Source of the DNA: Thermococcus sp.
GTDB taxonomy: Archaea; Methanobacteriota_B; Thermococci; Thermococcales; Thermococcaceae
Length of the DNA: 26,479 nucleotides
NCBI GenBank assembly: GCA_026987155.1
Contig: JALSNG010000093.1
Coordinates: 1-26,479 of the forward strand
Direction of reading: 5' to 3'
The translations under genes were made by a program, and so were the position numbers. Each line of letters begins with the position of its first letter. The first letter of the stretch is position 1. The notes under the pieces were generated by a model. That model ran no database searches. It saw only the letters and a program-made list of their open reading frames with translations, and had not been told where the DNA came from. Shown piece after piece: positions 14,084 through 22,016 of the stretch.

Positions 14084-17000
14084 ATGGCATGGAGTGAGTG
14101 GATAGCCAAGCATGCAAAAATAGTCCTCACGGTATGGCTGCTCATAATAATAGCATCTATTCCCCTCGCGATAAAGCTCAACAACGTTACCAACTATGGA
14201 ATGAGCCAGATGATGCCCAAGAGTATAGAATCAATAAAGGCTCAAGACGTCATGGCAGATGATTTCGGAAAGGTGCAGAACGAGAACACCACCTACCTCA
14301 TAATCACCAACATAAGCGTTAACGATGAGAACTCAAGAGCGGCATACGAAGAGTTCAAAGAAAAAGTGGAGGGAAAATACGCCCACAACGTGACGTCCTA
14401 TTATGACGCGGTTGACATGCTCTGGAACACCAGCTACGGGATAGCCCTGAACGTGACGCGAATGACTGCAAACGTTAGCGGTCTCCTCTACAGCACCGCA
14501 GTCAAGACCAACGAGAGCTTTAAAGAGCTTCTGGAGCAGACGTACATGCTTGAGAACACGACGGAGAGCATGAAGGGCGGGCTCGTGGAGACGGCTAAAG
14601 GCTATCTGGCGCTTAAGACTAACCTCACGGAGCTCTACAACCGGATGAAAGGACTCAGTGAGGCCATAAACGGTACCGACAAAGCTTACTACGAGCTCCA
14701 CAAGAACCTGACCCGGACCGCCGAGATGCTGAGGGAACTCAACAGCACCATCCTTGAGACAAACCTCGGACTCTACTCCCTGAACGAAAGCTTTGGGAGA
14801 ACCTTCGTGGGTACAATTGCCGTTTATAATGCCCTCTTTGATAGCGGAGCCTATTATCTTGGCTCTCTGAGCCCAGATGTAGCAGAGACCGTTGCAGAAA
14901 TGACGGAAACCAACACCGAGTTTGTATACGCAGTGTTTAAGGGAACCTACCCGATCTACGCCAGGTATGGAAAAGCCGCGATTACCGACCCCCTGCTCGT
15001 GAACGTCACGGAGGGGATTATCCTAACCGGGGTCAATGAGTCCCAGAAACCCATTGCAGAGGCCTATTCGGCTGCCTTTTATGCCGGCGTTGTGGAGATT
15101 GATAAGGGATACATGAGCGACTTTGCCCTTCAGTGCATGCCACCCGAGGCTTTAAAGCCAACCGTCTCCCATTTGGCCACCTCTGCCCTCCGCTCACTCC
15201 CAAAGATAATAGCGACGAGTAACCAGAGTGCAGAGATTCCTGGCGTTGGGAAGGTCGATTCGGAGACTATGGCTACTCTCGTCAAAGCTTCGATATCCCT
15301 CGGAAAGACGCCCTCGTCCCCTGAGGTTGAAGAGACCACCATTGAGTTCGCCCTCGATTACATGAAATCCATACAGCCAGACAACCCGCTGTTCCAGATG
15401 CCAAACGCCGAGGAGATACTCCTCACCCTAATGAGGGAGGGGCCCACCAAGGCCATCGAGAGGAATCTTCTGGTAACTGGTCTGAAAGAAAAGCTCCCGC
15501 ATGAGCTCCAGCCCATGGTTCCAACCATCGTTGACACCAGCATGAAGTACGATCCGAATGCAGAGGGAATACTCACATGGAACTCGAAGCTTCTCGAAGA
15601 CGCCACCATAAAGATGACCTCAAAGCTCATGGAATCCAAAGAATTTGCCCTTCCAGAAGACGTTCTCAGGGCAGTTTACTCCAGTGGAGGCGACGGAGAG
15701 GCGATCAGTGACCTTGCAAAGGAACTCTTGAAGAAGGAAATGGCTGGAAAACTCCAGGGGAAAGTCCCGGACCCAGAGAAAGTGGCCAGTCTCCTCGTTG
15801 AGGAGGCGACTGCAAATCCGGAGGGAATTCTCAACGGCTCGGTCCTTGAAAACGCCACGGTAACCCTGGTATTAAAGCTCATACCACCCGAGTCCAGGGC
15901 ACCAGGGGCAGAAAAGATGATCAGGGCCCTCTACAACGGGGCGAATCCAAAGGAACTGGCCGAGACAACGTTCCTCAACACATCAAAGGAGAAGCTGGAT
16001 GAAATAATGCCAGCCAACACTCCAAAGGAGATCAGGAACGCAGTTTGGAGCACAATCGAGGAGGTCGTTAAAGGGTATCCTATGGACCAGAGAGCCGTTG
16101 AAATGCTCGTCAAGGAAAAGGTAAAGGGCATCATCGAATCCTACCTGGAGAAGGGAATAGGCGGTGTGGAGATAAACGTCAACGTCACCCGGCTTGTGGA
16201 GGTCGCCTTCAGGTTCAAGGATGATCCCGAAAAGATTGGCAGGAGCGACGTGAAACCGATAGCAGGAGAAATCTATCCCACGGTATACAAGACTGCAAAA
16301 GCCTACCTTAGGATGTTTAAGAGCGATGATAACACCACCATTTTGATAACCTTCGTCCCAGCTGGAAGAACGGCTCCCGGCCAGGACCAGTACAAGTACA
16401 TCGCGGGAAACGCCACAATAGTCAAAGAGATGGCCCTAAAGGAGTTCGAAGCCTACTATCCTCACGTGACTGCGGCCTTAGGAGGAACCCCGATAGAGCT
16501 CCACGAGATGTTCACCCTCGGCGAGAAGGACAACGAAAGAACAACAAGGGCAAGTGTCGTCGGTGCGCTCGTAATACTCTTTATTCTGATGGGAACGGCT
16601 CTGCTCGCCACCTTCCTGCCCTTTACAGGTGTTGCCACTGCAACATTGACCGCCCTTGGGATAACATACCTTCTCGCAAAGGGCAACGTCGTTGACGTTG
16701 GGAGCTGGGCGAGGATGATAACGGTAACAACCGCCCTCGGATTGGGAATAGACTACTCTACATACTACCTCCACAGGTTCAAGGAGTACTTAGCTGAGGG
16801 CTACGAGCATGAGAAGGCCGTGGCAGAGGCCTTGAGAAGGTCTAAGGATGCGGTGCTCGCGAGTGCCTTCACGGACATCATAGCCTTCGCCTCCTTCATG
16901 CTTGCCTGGGAGTTCCCAATGTTCCAGCAAATGGGCATGATAGCACCCCTAGCCGTTGTGACTGTTTTAGTGGCTTCCCTGACCTTCATCCCGGCCATAA

Positions 17001-18187
17001 CCGCGTTGGTTGGAGACAGAGCCATCTTCTGGTGGCCGAGGCACATAAAGCATGTTCCGCCAGACATTCACGAGAGGAGTAGAATAGCAGAATGGGTTGT
17101 TAACCACGCCAAAGTCGTTCTTCTCATAGGTCTCCTAATAGCGGTTCCAGCCACGTACAGCTTCTTCCACTTCGACGGAAGCCACGACATGAGCCTGTTC
17201 CTGCCCGAGAACAGTGAGACGTACCACTTCCTCCAGCTCAGCCAGGAAAAGCTCGGGGCAGCGGTTGCATCCCCCTATTACGTCATCCTTGAGTTCAAAG
17301 GACCCATCACCGATGACGATTTGAACGTGATAATGGGAATAAGCGAACACCTCAAAGGCATGAAGGGGGTAACGGCCGTTTACTCGCCCACAATGCCCTA
17401 CGGTGAGCCAGTGACAAACCTCAGCCTCAAAAACATCGAAAGCCTCGGAGGAGACCGGTACATCTCGAACGATGGAAAAAGAGTGTTGATTCAAGTCTCG
17501 GCGAAGTACGACGCCAACAGCGAAGAGGCCAAGGCCCTCGTAAAGGAGATGAGGTCGTATCTCGGGGGCATTTCAAAGGAGAACGGACGTATTAAAGATA
17601 CCCTTGTCGGAGGAAACGCAGCACTATCCCTTGACCTCAGCGAGAAAATCAACGACGTCTTCTGGCACAGAATACTGCCGGTCGCGTTAATACTCATGTT
17701 CCTATCGCTCATACCAACACTCAAAGGGCTACCCGCGGTGGCTTCCACGATGGCAACGATATTCCTTGGAGTCATGACGAGCATCTGGGCAAGTACCTGG
17801 CTCTTCGAGAGGATCTTCGGCCAGCAGGTAATGTGGTTCCTGCCGTTGATGGTCTTCGTCGTGCTCATGGGAGTTGGCATAGACTACAACAGCTTCTACC
17901 TTGTCAAGGCGAGGGACGAGTTCGAAAGGAGAAGCGCGAAGGATGCACTGGTAATCGCCGCCGGAACTATGGACGCCCTGGTTATTGGACTCGCGGCGGT
18001 ATTGGCGGTAACATACGGCTCGCTGATGCTCAGCGGAACTTGGGGAACAAGAGAGATGGGATTCGCACTCGCTGCTGGGGTCCTACTAACGGCCATTATG
18101 GCGGTATACTTCATTGGTCCAGCCATGATGAGCCTCTTCGGAAAGAAGGCATGGTGGCCCCTATTCAGGGAGAAGAGGGAGGGCTGA
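14084..18187 (+). CDS. Giant MMPL/RND family transporter with large extracytoplasmic domain
   Basis: A 1367-residue RND-superfamily (HAE3/MMPL-like) protein, predicted to export hydrophobic compounds or lipids using the ion gradient. One helix (about 8-28) is followed by an extracytoplasmic domain of almost 790 residues, five helices from about 823, then a linker. A second helix at about 1010, a short loop of about 170 residues and five final helices complete it. The proton-relay motifs GLGIDYSTYY (about 886) and GVGIDYNSFY (about 1263) occur in both halves. The first ectodomain is far larger than the second and contains a helical N-terminal part, many NxS/T sites and three divergent tandem repeats (416-504, 505-588, 589-672). 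ATG 14084 is 5 bp after GGGGGTG; ATG 14081 is possible. The adjacent padR is probably its regulator. Confidence 0.9.
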   Translation: MAWSEWIAKHAKIVLTVWLLIIIASIPLAIKLNNVTNYGMSQMMPKSIESIKAQDVMADDFGKVQNENTTYLIITNISVNDENSRAAYEEFKEKVEGKYAHNVTSYYDAVDMLWNTSYGIALNVTRMTANVSGLLYSTAVKTNESFKELLEQTYMLENTTESMKGGLVETAKGYLALKTNLTELYNRMKGLSEAINGTDKAYYELHKNLTRTAEMLRELNSTILETNLGLYSLNESFGRTFVGTIAVYNALFDSGAYYLGSLSPDVAETVAEMTETNTEFVYAVFKGTYPIYARYGKAAITDPLLVNVTEGIILTGVNESQKPIAEAYSAAFYAGVVEIDKGYMSDFALQCMPPEALKPTVSHLATSALRSLPKIIATSNQSAEIPGVGKVDSETMATLVKASISLGKTPSSPEVEETTIEFALDYMKSIQPDNPLFQMPNAEEILLTLMREGPTKAIERNLLVTGLKEKLPHELQPMVPTIVDTSMKYDPNAEGILTWNSKLLEDATIKMTSKLMESKEFALPEDVLRAVYSSGGDGEAISDLAKELLKKEMAGKLQGKVPDPEKVASLLVEEATANPEGILNGSVLENATVTLVLKLIPPESRAPGAEKMIRALYNGANPKELAETTFLNTSKEKLDEIMPANTPKEIRNAVWSTIEEVVKGYPMDQRAVEMLVKEKVKGIIESYLEKGIGGVEINVNVTRLVEVAFRFKDDPEKIGRSDVKPIAGEIYPTVYKTAKAYLRMFKSDDNTTILITFVPAGRTAPGQDQYKYIAGNATIVKEMALKEFEAYYPHVTAALGGTPIELHEMFTLGEKDNERTTRASVVGALVILFILMGTALLATFLPFTGVATATLTALGITYLLAKGNVVDVGSWARMITVTTALGLGIDYSTYYLHRFKEYLAEGYEHEKAVAEALRRSKDAVLASAFTDIIAFASFMLAWEFPMFQQMGMIAPLAVVTVLVASLTFIPAITALVGDRAIFWWPRHIKHVPPDIHERSRIAEWVVNHAKVVLLIGLLIAVPATYSFFHFDGSHDMSLFLPENSETYHFLQLSQEKLGAAVASPYYVILEFKGPITDDDLNVIMGISEHLKGMKGVTAVYSPTMPYGEPVTNLSLKNIESLGGDRYISNDGKRVLIQVSAKYDANSEEAKALVKEMRSYLGGISKENGRIKDTLVGGNAALSLDLSEKINDVFWHRILPVALILMFLSLIPTLKGLPAVASTMATIFLGVMTSIWASTWLFERIFGQQVMWFLPLMVFVVLMGVGIDYNSFYLVKARDEFERRSAKDALVIAAGTMDALVIGLAAVLAVTYGSLMLSGTWGTREMGFALAAGVLLTAIMAVYFIGPAMMSLFGKKAWWPLFREKREG

Positions 18188-18194
18188 CCCTTCC

Positions 18195-18236
18195 CATTTT
18201 TGTCCCAAAACCATTATATCCCCTCTTTCTTTTTTC
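18195..18236 (+). terminator. T-rich transcription terminator region
   Basis: Two T-runs (18197-18201 and 18226-18235) follow the transporter stop without a strong hairpin, the usual form of archaeal intrinsic termination. Confidence 0.45.
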
Positions 18237-18323
18237 CATGAAGGTTATAAGAAGAGCTAAAAATTTCACAGCCCATAATCACAAACCCTTGAGAGCCACT
18301 CGTTATCTCCTATGAGGTGGGTT

Positions 18324-18539
18324 ATGATGAAAAAACTCAAAATCTACATCCCAGGAATTAAATTCCCATCGCAGGACCGGGGGGTTTCACCCCCCACGTC
18401 CTTGCCAACCCCCTCCCCCCGAAGGTGGGGCTTCGCCCCACATAAAGTGGGAAACTGCGTTTCCCAGGCCCTTCCTTATCTTTTAAACACCGGAAAGGGC
18501 TCTGCCCTCTGCAACCCCATGTTCTACGAGGTGATTTAA
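18324..18539 (+). pseudogene. 5' remnant of a second radical SAM (COG1856-like) gene
   Basis: ATG 18324 with SD GAGGTGGG is followed by codons for KKLKIYIPGIKFPS (18330-18371), identical in protein to residues 5-18 of the intact radical SAM gene downstream. After that Ser codon the similarity stops and the frame runs through a hairpin-rich Pro/Gly coding stretch to the TAA just before the intact gene. The 42-base copies differ at 11 positions, all third-position and synonymous. The remnant is thus an old paralog that evolved under protein-level selection before its body was lost or replaced, not a fresh duplication. A short expressed peptide of about 71 residues cannot be excluded. Confidence 0.6.
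18379..18508. repeat. Cluster of four short perfect hairpins
   Basis: Four consecutive hairpins occur: 18379-18395 (six G, loop TTTCA, six C); 18425-18441 (GTGGGGC, loop TTC, GCCCCAC); 18448-18466 (TGGGAAAC, loop TGC, GTTTCCCA); 18496-18508 (AGGGC, loop TCT, GCCCT). The spacers share CCTTGCCAACCCC- and CTGCAACCCC-like words, so the units look related. The composition is strongly C-rich on the plus strand and unlike nearby genes. A TATA-like CTTTTAAAC at about 18480-18488 lies inside and could drive the intact radical SAM gene. Confidence 0.65.
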
Positions 18540-19376
18540 ATGATAGGACGAAAGAAGCTGAAGATATACATCCCTGGCATCAAGTTCCCCTCAATCTCCA
18601 TTACCGGTAGCGCTTGTTCCCTAAACTGTGCGCACTGCGGGAAGCATTACTTGGAGGGCATGAGAAGGCCCGAGAGGGGAGAACTATTGAGCTATTGTCT
18701 CGACCTTGACAGGAAAGGCTACATTGGCTGCCTCCTCAGTGGCGGGATGGATGGTCGCCTAAAGGTGCCCCTCGACTTCTACGCTGAGGAGATAATGAAG
18801 ATAAAACACAGGACAAACTTGAAACTCAACGCCCATGTCGGGTTCATAGACAGGGATGATTTAGAGTGGTTGAGATACGTTGATGTCGTTTCCCTCGACT
18901 TTGTAGGGGATGATGATGTTATAAGGCGCGTTTACAAGATAGACAGGACCGTTGAGGACTACCTCAGAATTCTGGACATACTGACCAATGCCGGGATAAA
19001 GGTGGCGCCTCACATAACAATAGGTCTCGACTTCGGAAGGATTCACTGGGAGTTCAGGGCCATTGACATGCTGATGGAGTATCCGATAGACGTCCTCGTT
19101 TTAGATGTTCTCATCCCAACAAAGGGGACCGAGATGGAAAACGTTCCGAAGCCGAGCGTTGAGGACAGTCTGAAGGTCGTGAAATACGCCAGGGAGAAGT
19201 TTGATGGTGAGCTGAGCATAGGCTGCATGCGGCCCCTCGGGAGATGGCGCCTTAACTTCGACCGGGGGGCCGTTCTCTTGGACGTTGACAGGTTAACAAA
19301 CCCTCCGAAAAAGATTATCGAATGGGCGAAGACTATTAGAGAAGTTGAGGTACTCTACGAGTGCTGCGTTATGTAG
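18540..19376 (+). CDS. Radical SAM protein, COG1856-like (possible lipoyl synthase component)
   Basis: A 278-residue radical SAM enzyme. CxxxCxxC is ACSLNCAHC (Cys26, 30, 33), preceded by the family hallmark KIYIPGIKFPSISITG. Further cysteines occur at 53 and 64, in SIGCMRPLGRWR, and as the C-terminal ECCVM; some could bind an auxiliary cluster. The core carries CLLSGGMDG in place of the usual GGE motif. The family is described as a biotin synthase homolog. In T. kodakarensis two such radical SAM proteins together form an unusual lipoyl synthase (LipS1/LipS2), one of them encoded near enolase (from memory), so this gene may be that component. Start ATG 18540 follows GAGGTGAT at 18528-18535. 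Confidence 0.75.
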   Translation: MIGRKKLKIYIPGIKFPSISITGSACSLNCAHCGKHYLEGMRRPERGELLSYCLDLDRKGYIGCLLSGGMDGRLKVPLDFYAEEIMKIKHRTNLKLNAHVGFIDRDDLEWLRYVDVVSLDFVGDDDVIRRVYKIDRTVEDYLRILDILTNAGIKVAPHITIGLDFGRIHWEFRAIDMLMEYPIDVLVLDVLIPTKGTEMENVPKPSVEDSLKVVKYAREKFDGELSIGCMRPLGRWRLNFDRGAVLLDVDRLTNPPKKIIEWAKTIREVEVLYECCVM

Positions 19377-19432
19377 GGCTCACCCAACCTCGCATCATCA
19401 CAGGTCAGGAAGGAGAACGCCGATCATCGCCC

Positions 19433-19885
19433 TCAGACTTCTTCTTTGACCGTGACGAAAGAGACCATAGTAACCGTCTGATCAATGCCCTTTATCTCCC
19501 TGAGCCTGTCAACCACTATCTTACCAACCTCTTCAGCGTTTGGGGCCCTGACCTTTATCAAAAGGTCCCACTCACCGGCAACAATATGAACCTCGTAAAC
19601 ACCCTCCAGCGCAGCCACCCTATCGGCGACTTCTCTCTGGGTAAGCCCCGAGTCCGGATCGTAGCGCGCCAGTATGAAAGCGGTCGTTCCAAGGTCCAAT
19701 TTTTTGTAATTGGGCTTCACAGTGAACTTCTCTATTATTCCCTCGTCCACGAGTTTCTTTATCCTGTAGTGAACGGTGGTCCTTGGAATTCCAAGCTTCT
19801 TACTTAGGGACGCTATGTTCTCCCTCGCGTTCTCTTTGAGTTCCCTCAGCAACCTCATATCAGTAGCATCAAGTGGGCCCACCAT
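19433..19885 (-). CDS. Lrp/AsnC family transcriptional regulator
   Basis: A 150-residue FFRP regulator: N-terminal winged helix (LDATDMRLLRELKENARENI, then LSKKLGIPRTTVHYRIKKL, then EGIIEKFTVKPNY) and a C-terminal RAM ligand-binding/oligomerisation domain (EVHIVAGEWDLLIKVRA, EEVGKIVVDRLREIKGIDQT). Such proteins sense amino acids and often repress themselves. Start ATG 19885 follows GGGGAT. A TATA-like TCTTTATGA at about 19918-19926 and an Lrp-box palindrome between TATA and start indicate autoregulation. The gene converges on the radical SAM gene. Confidence 0.92.
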   Translation of the reverse strand: MVGPLDATDMRLLRELKENARENIASLSKKLGIPRTTVHYRIKKLVDEGIIEKFTVKPNYKKLDLGTTAFILARYDPDSGLTQREVADRVAALEGVYEVHIVAGEWDLLIKVRAPNAEEVGKIVVDRLREIKGIDQTVTMVSFVTVKEEV

Positions 19886-19897
19886 TGCAATCCCCTT

Positions 19898-19912
19898 TTG
19901 TCATTATTACAA
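19898..19912. promoter_or_regulatory. Lrp-type operator at the lrp promoter
   Basis: TTGTCATTATTACAA is a 15-bp palindrome with one mismatched pair. It fits the Sulfolobus Ss-LrpB box consensus (TTGYAWWWWWTRCAA, from memory) at 14 of 15 positions. It lies between the TATA (about 19918-19926) and ATG 19885, over the expected transcription start, which fits autorepression. Confidence 0.6.
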
Positions 19913-19941
19913 TTCACGTCATAAAGATTGGAAGAGGTTCA

Positions 19942-20493
19942 TTATTTAAGGTTTTCTTCCAGCCATGTTGCAAATGATTCTAAGGCCCTGCCCCTGTGTG
20001 ATATCCTGTTCTTTTCAGCTATTGTCATTTCGGCAAATGTCTTGGTCTCATCCGACGGACGGAAGATTGGGTCAAAGCCAAAGCCCCCCGAGCCCCTCGG
20101 CTCCACTATCTCACCATCCACCCTACCCTCAAAGACATGAACCTCACCATTCCAGTAGGCAATAACACTTTTGAAATATGCCCTCCTGTCAGAAACACCG
20201 TGCATTAGCTTTAAGATCCCCTCGATCCCTATGGTACGGTAGACGTAGGCAGAGTACACTCCCGGGAAACCGGAGAGTGCTGGAATAAAGAGTCCAGAGT
20301 CGTCGAGGAAAAAGGGCACTTCAATTCTCTCCGCAAGCCACCTGGCCCCGTATTCCGCAACCTCTTCGAGGGTGTCCGCCTGTATTTCAGGATAACTGAG
20401 ACTGAGCTGATAAACCTCAACTCCAAGTTGGGATAGGTATTCCCTGGCCTCCTTAACTTTTCCGGGGTTGGAAGTTACAAAAGCCAGTTCCAT
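19942..20493 (-). CDS. rdgB: XTP/dITP diphosphatase (RdgB/HAM1 family)
   Basis: A 183-residue house-cleaning pyrophosphatase that hydrolyses deaminated purine nucleotides (XTP, dITP, ITP) to monophosphates, keeping them out of nucleic acids. Motifs are TSNPGKVKEA at the N-terminus, FLDDSGLFIPALSGFPGVYSA, GSGGFGFDPIF, and AEMTIAEKNRISHRGRAL with the catalytic/metal residues. Length is normal. Start ATG 20493 follows GGTGGTTGT. It lies 56 bp upstream of the lrp gene on the same strand, but lrp has its own promoter. Confidence 0.95.
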   Translation of the reverse strand: MELAFVTSNPGKVKEAREYLSQLGVEVYQLSLSYPEIQADTLEEVAEYGARWLAERIEVPFFLDDSGLFIPALSGFPGVYSAYVYRTIGIEGILKLMHGVSDRRAYFKSVIAYWNGEVHVFEGRVDGEIVEPRGSGGFGFDPIFRPSDETKTFAEMTIAEKNRISHRGRALESFATWLEENLK

Positions 20494-20539
20494 ACAACCA
20501 CCGGGAAAAAAGTGGGAGTAGCGCCTAAAAAGGTATTGA

Positions 20540-21028
20540 TCAGTCTATTTTATAACCTATCTTTTCAACGAGTTCCCTGCGCTCCTCCTTCTGCTCATCG
20601 GTTTCTATCCTGGTGGCGGCCTTTCCATCAACCACTCCCAATACACTCCTCCCAAGGTCCGTTTCACCAACTATGACTTGGAAGGGATTCTCGCTGGCCC
20701 CATAGACCATGGCAACAGCAGGATGACTCTTAATAGCCCCAAGAACGTTTATTGGAAAGGCGTTCCTCATTAATATGACAAAAACGTGTCCGGCTCCAAT
20801 CCTAACGGCGTTCTTGGCGGCGAGTTCCTCAAGTTCCTTGTCGTTGCCAGTGTACCTGGTGAGTTGAGGCTTGGCCTCGTTCATCGCTATGCCGAATTTT
20901 ATGCCAGGAACCGTTGTCAGCAGTGTTTTGGCAAGATCGTCAACTGTGAATATCGAAAAGTTCCCCTGGCCTACTATCACCTCCACCCCTTCAGGCTTCT
21001 CTATGTCCACAACTTCCATTCTGACCAT
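20540..21028 (-). CDS. Adenosine-specific kinase (PF04008, COG1839)
   Basis: A 162-residue member of the archaeal/thermophile DUF355 family, named adenosine-specific kinase on the basis of a structure and activity study of a Pyrobaculum homolog. Conserved segments are VIVGQGNFSIFTVDDLAKTL, PGIKFGIAMNEAKPQLTRYTGND, GHVFVILMRNAFPINVLGAIKSHP and VVDGKAATRIETDEQKEER. Start ATG 21028 has GGTGGTG four bases before it, and a TATA-like CTATTAAAC at about 21045-21053. It is divergent from the double-domain regulator and could be linked to nucleoside salvage with the neighbouring pyrophosphatase. Confidence 0.88.
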   Translation of the reverse strand: MVRMEVVDIEKPEGVEVIVGQGNFSIFTVDDLAKTLLTTVPGIKFGIAMNEAKPQLTRYTGNDKELEELAAKNAVRIGAGHVFVILMRNAFPINVLGAIKSHPAVAMVYGASENPFQVIVGETDLGRSVLGVVDGKAATRIETDEQKEERRELVEKIGYKID

Positions 21029-21044
21029 TACGCACCACCAGAAA

Positions 21045-21069
21045 GTTTAATAGGAGCCGGGAATATAAC
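21045..21069. promoter_or_regulatory. Divergent TATA boxes for adenosine kinase and regulator genes
   Basis: On the minus strand CTATTAAAC (about 21053-21045) serves ATG 21028; on the plus strand GAATATAAC (about 21061-21069) serves ATG 21099. The two are about 10 bp apart, so their pre-initiation complexes would probably compete. Confidence 0.45.
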
Positions 21070-21098
21070 CTTTTCGCGAGGGCCCACGGTGAGTGCAG

Positions 21099-22016
21099 AT
21101 GAGAGACCCCTCCATGGAAGAACTGGAATTCCTTTTCAAACTGCTGGAAAAACACCCACTTGATAGCCTCAGAAAGATAGCCGAGGCAGAGGGAATAGAA
21201 TACTACAAGCTCAAAAGGCTCTACGACAGGTATTACGGGAAGTACCTAACCGTAAGCGCCATGTACGACATAAAGCGGATCGGCTTGAGGAGTTTCATTG
21301 CCTTCCTGAGCGTGCCTTCGTCGTCACTTATGAAAACAGCACTGAGGCTGTCAAGGAACCCCTTCGTGTCGTACATAAACCCCGCCTTCGGCTTTAAGAA
21401 CGGTCTCTCCGTTGTTTTCAACGTGCCCAAAGACCAGGTACCACTCATAGACGAGTTCCTCAGCCAGCATTCAAGCGACTACGAATATTATGAGGTGAGA
21501 GCTTACCCCTATTCCGGCGATGACAACTTTGGGAAGTGGACCCTAAGCTACGATTACGCCGTGCTGATGGACATCCTGAAGTGGAACGCCAGAACCCCTA
21601 TAACCCAAATTGCAAGGGAACTCGGAAAGACGAGACCCACCGTGAGGTACATGATAGAGAAACTGAAGGAGGAAGGGATCCTCATGAAGTTCTCGCCCAT
21701 GATAGACATGAACGTCCACGACAGGGGTGTCATTGGCATAACAAAGGAACTAAAGGAGGGGGTGCTGGAGCGGTTTGAGGAGTACGAGATAATGGTTGGA
21801 ACACTCATAGGGCACGGCTATATTCTCGAGTGGTTCTTCTCGTCAAAAGAAGATTTAGGAATTAAAATAATGGAGTTCAGTCAGTACGTCGACAAGATCC
21901 TCGTGGAGTACTTCGACGAAACTTTCAAGGAGATGAACGACAGAAGACTGGCCACGAGATACCAGAGAATGGTCAAAAAAGATGGAAGCGGATATCATCC
22001 AATAACGAGCTTTTAG
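21099..22016 (+). CDS. Lrp/AsnC-like regulator with two HTH-RAM units in one chain
   Basis: A 305-residue protein that looks like two fused Lrp-type modules. The first has a helix-turn-helix at about 8-50 (HPLDSLRKIAEAEGIEYYKLKRL) and an alpha/beta region to about 140. The second begins with LMDILKWNARTPITQIAREL, then GKTRPTVRYMIEKLKEEGIL (about 155-200), followed by another RAM-like half to about 285. Single-chain double Lrp-like regulators occur in Thermococcales. Targets are unknown; adjacent candidates are the divergent adenosine-specific kinase and the convergent SPASM gene. Start ATG 21099 lies 5 bp after GGTGAG; a GTG at 21093 overlaps the SD. The end overlaps the next gene by 4 bp. 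Confidence 0.72.
   Translation: MRDPSMEELEFLFKLLEKHPLDSLRKIAEAEGIEYYKLKRLYDRYYGKYLTVSAMYDIKRIGLRSFIAFLSVPSSSLMKTALRLSRNPFVSYINPAFGFKNGLSVVFNVPKDQVPLIDEFLSQHSSDYEYYEVRAYPYSGDDNFGKWTLSYDYAVLMDILKWNARTPITQIARELGKTRPTVRYMIEKLKEEGILMKFSPMIDMNVHDRGVIGITKELKEGVLERFEEYEIMVGTLIGHGYILEWFFSSKEDLGIKIMEFSQYVDKILVEYFDETFKEMNDRRLATRYQRMVKKDGSGYHPITSF

Noticed and set aside
17833..18315. 160-codon frame overlapping the end of the MMPL transporter
   Set aside because: It is another frame of the same coding DNA and runs across the terminator region.
18330..18593. The two 42-base copies as a target-site duplication of an insertion
   Set aside because: Eleven of 42 bases differ and all changes are synonymous, which requires long divergence under protein selection, not a recent insertion.
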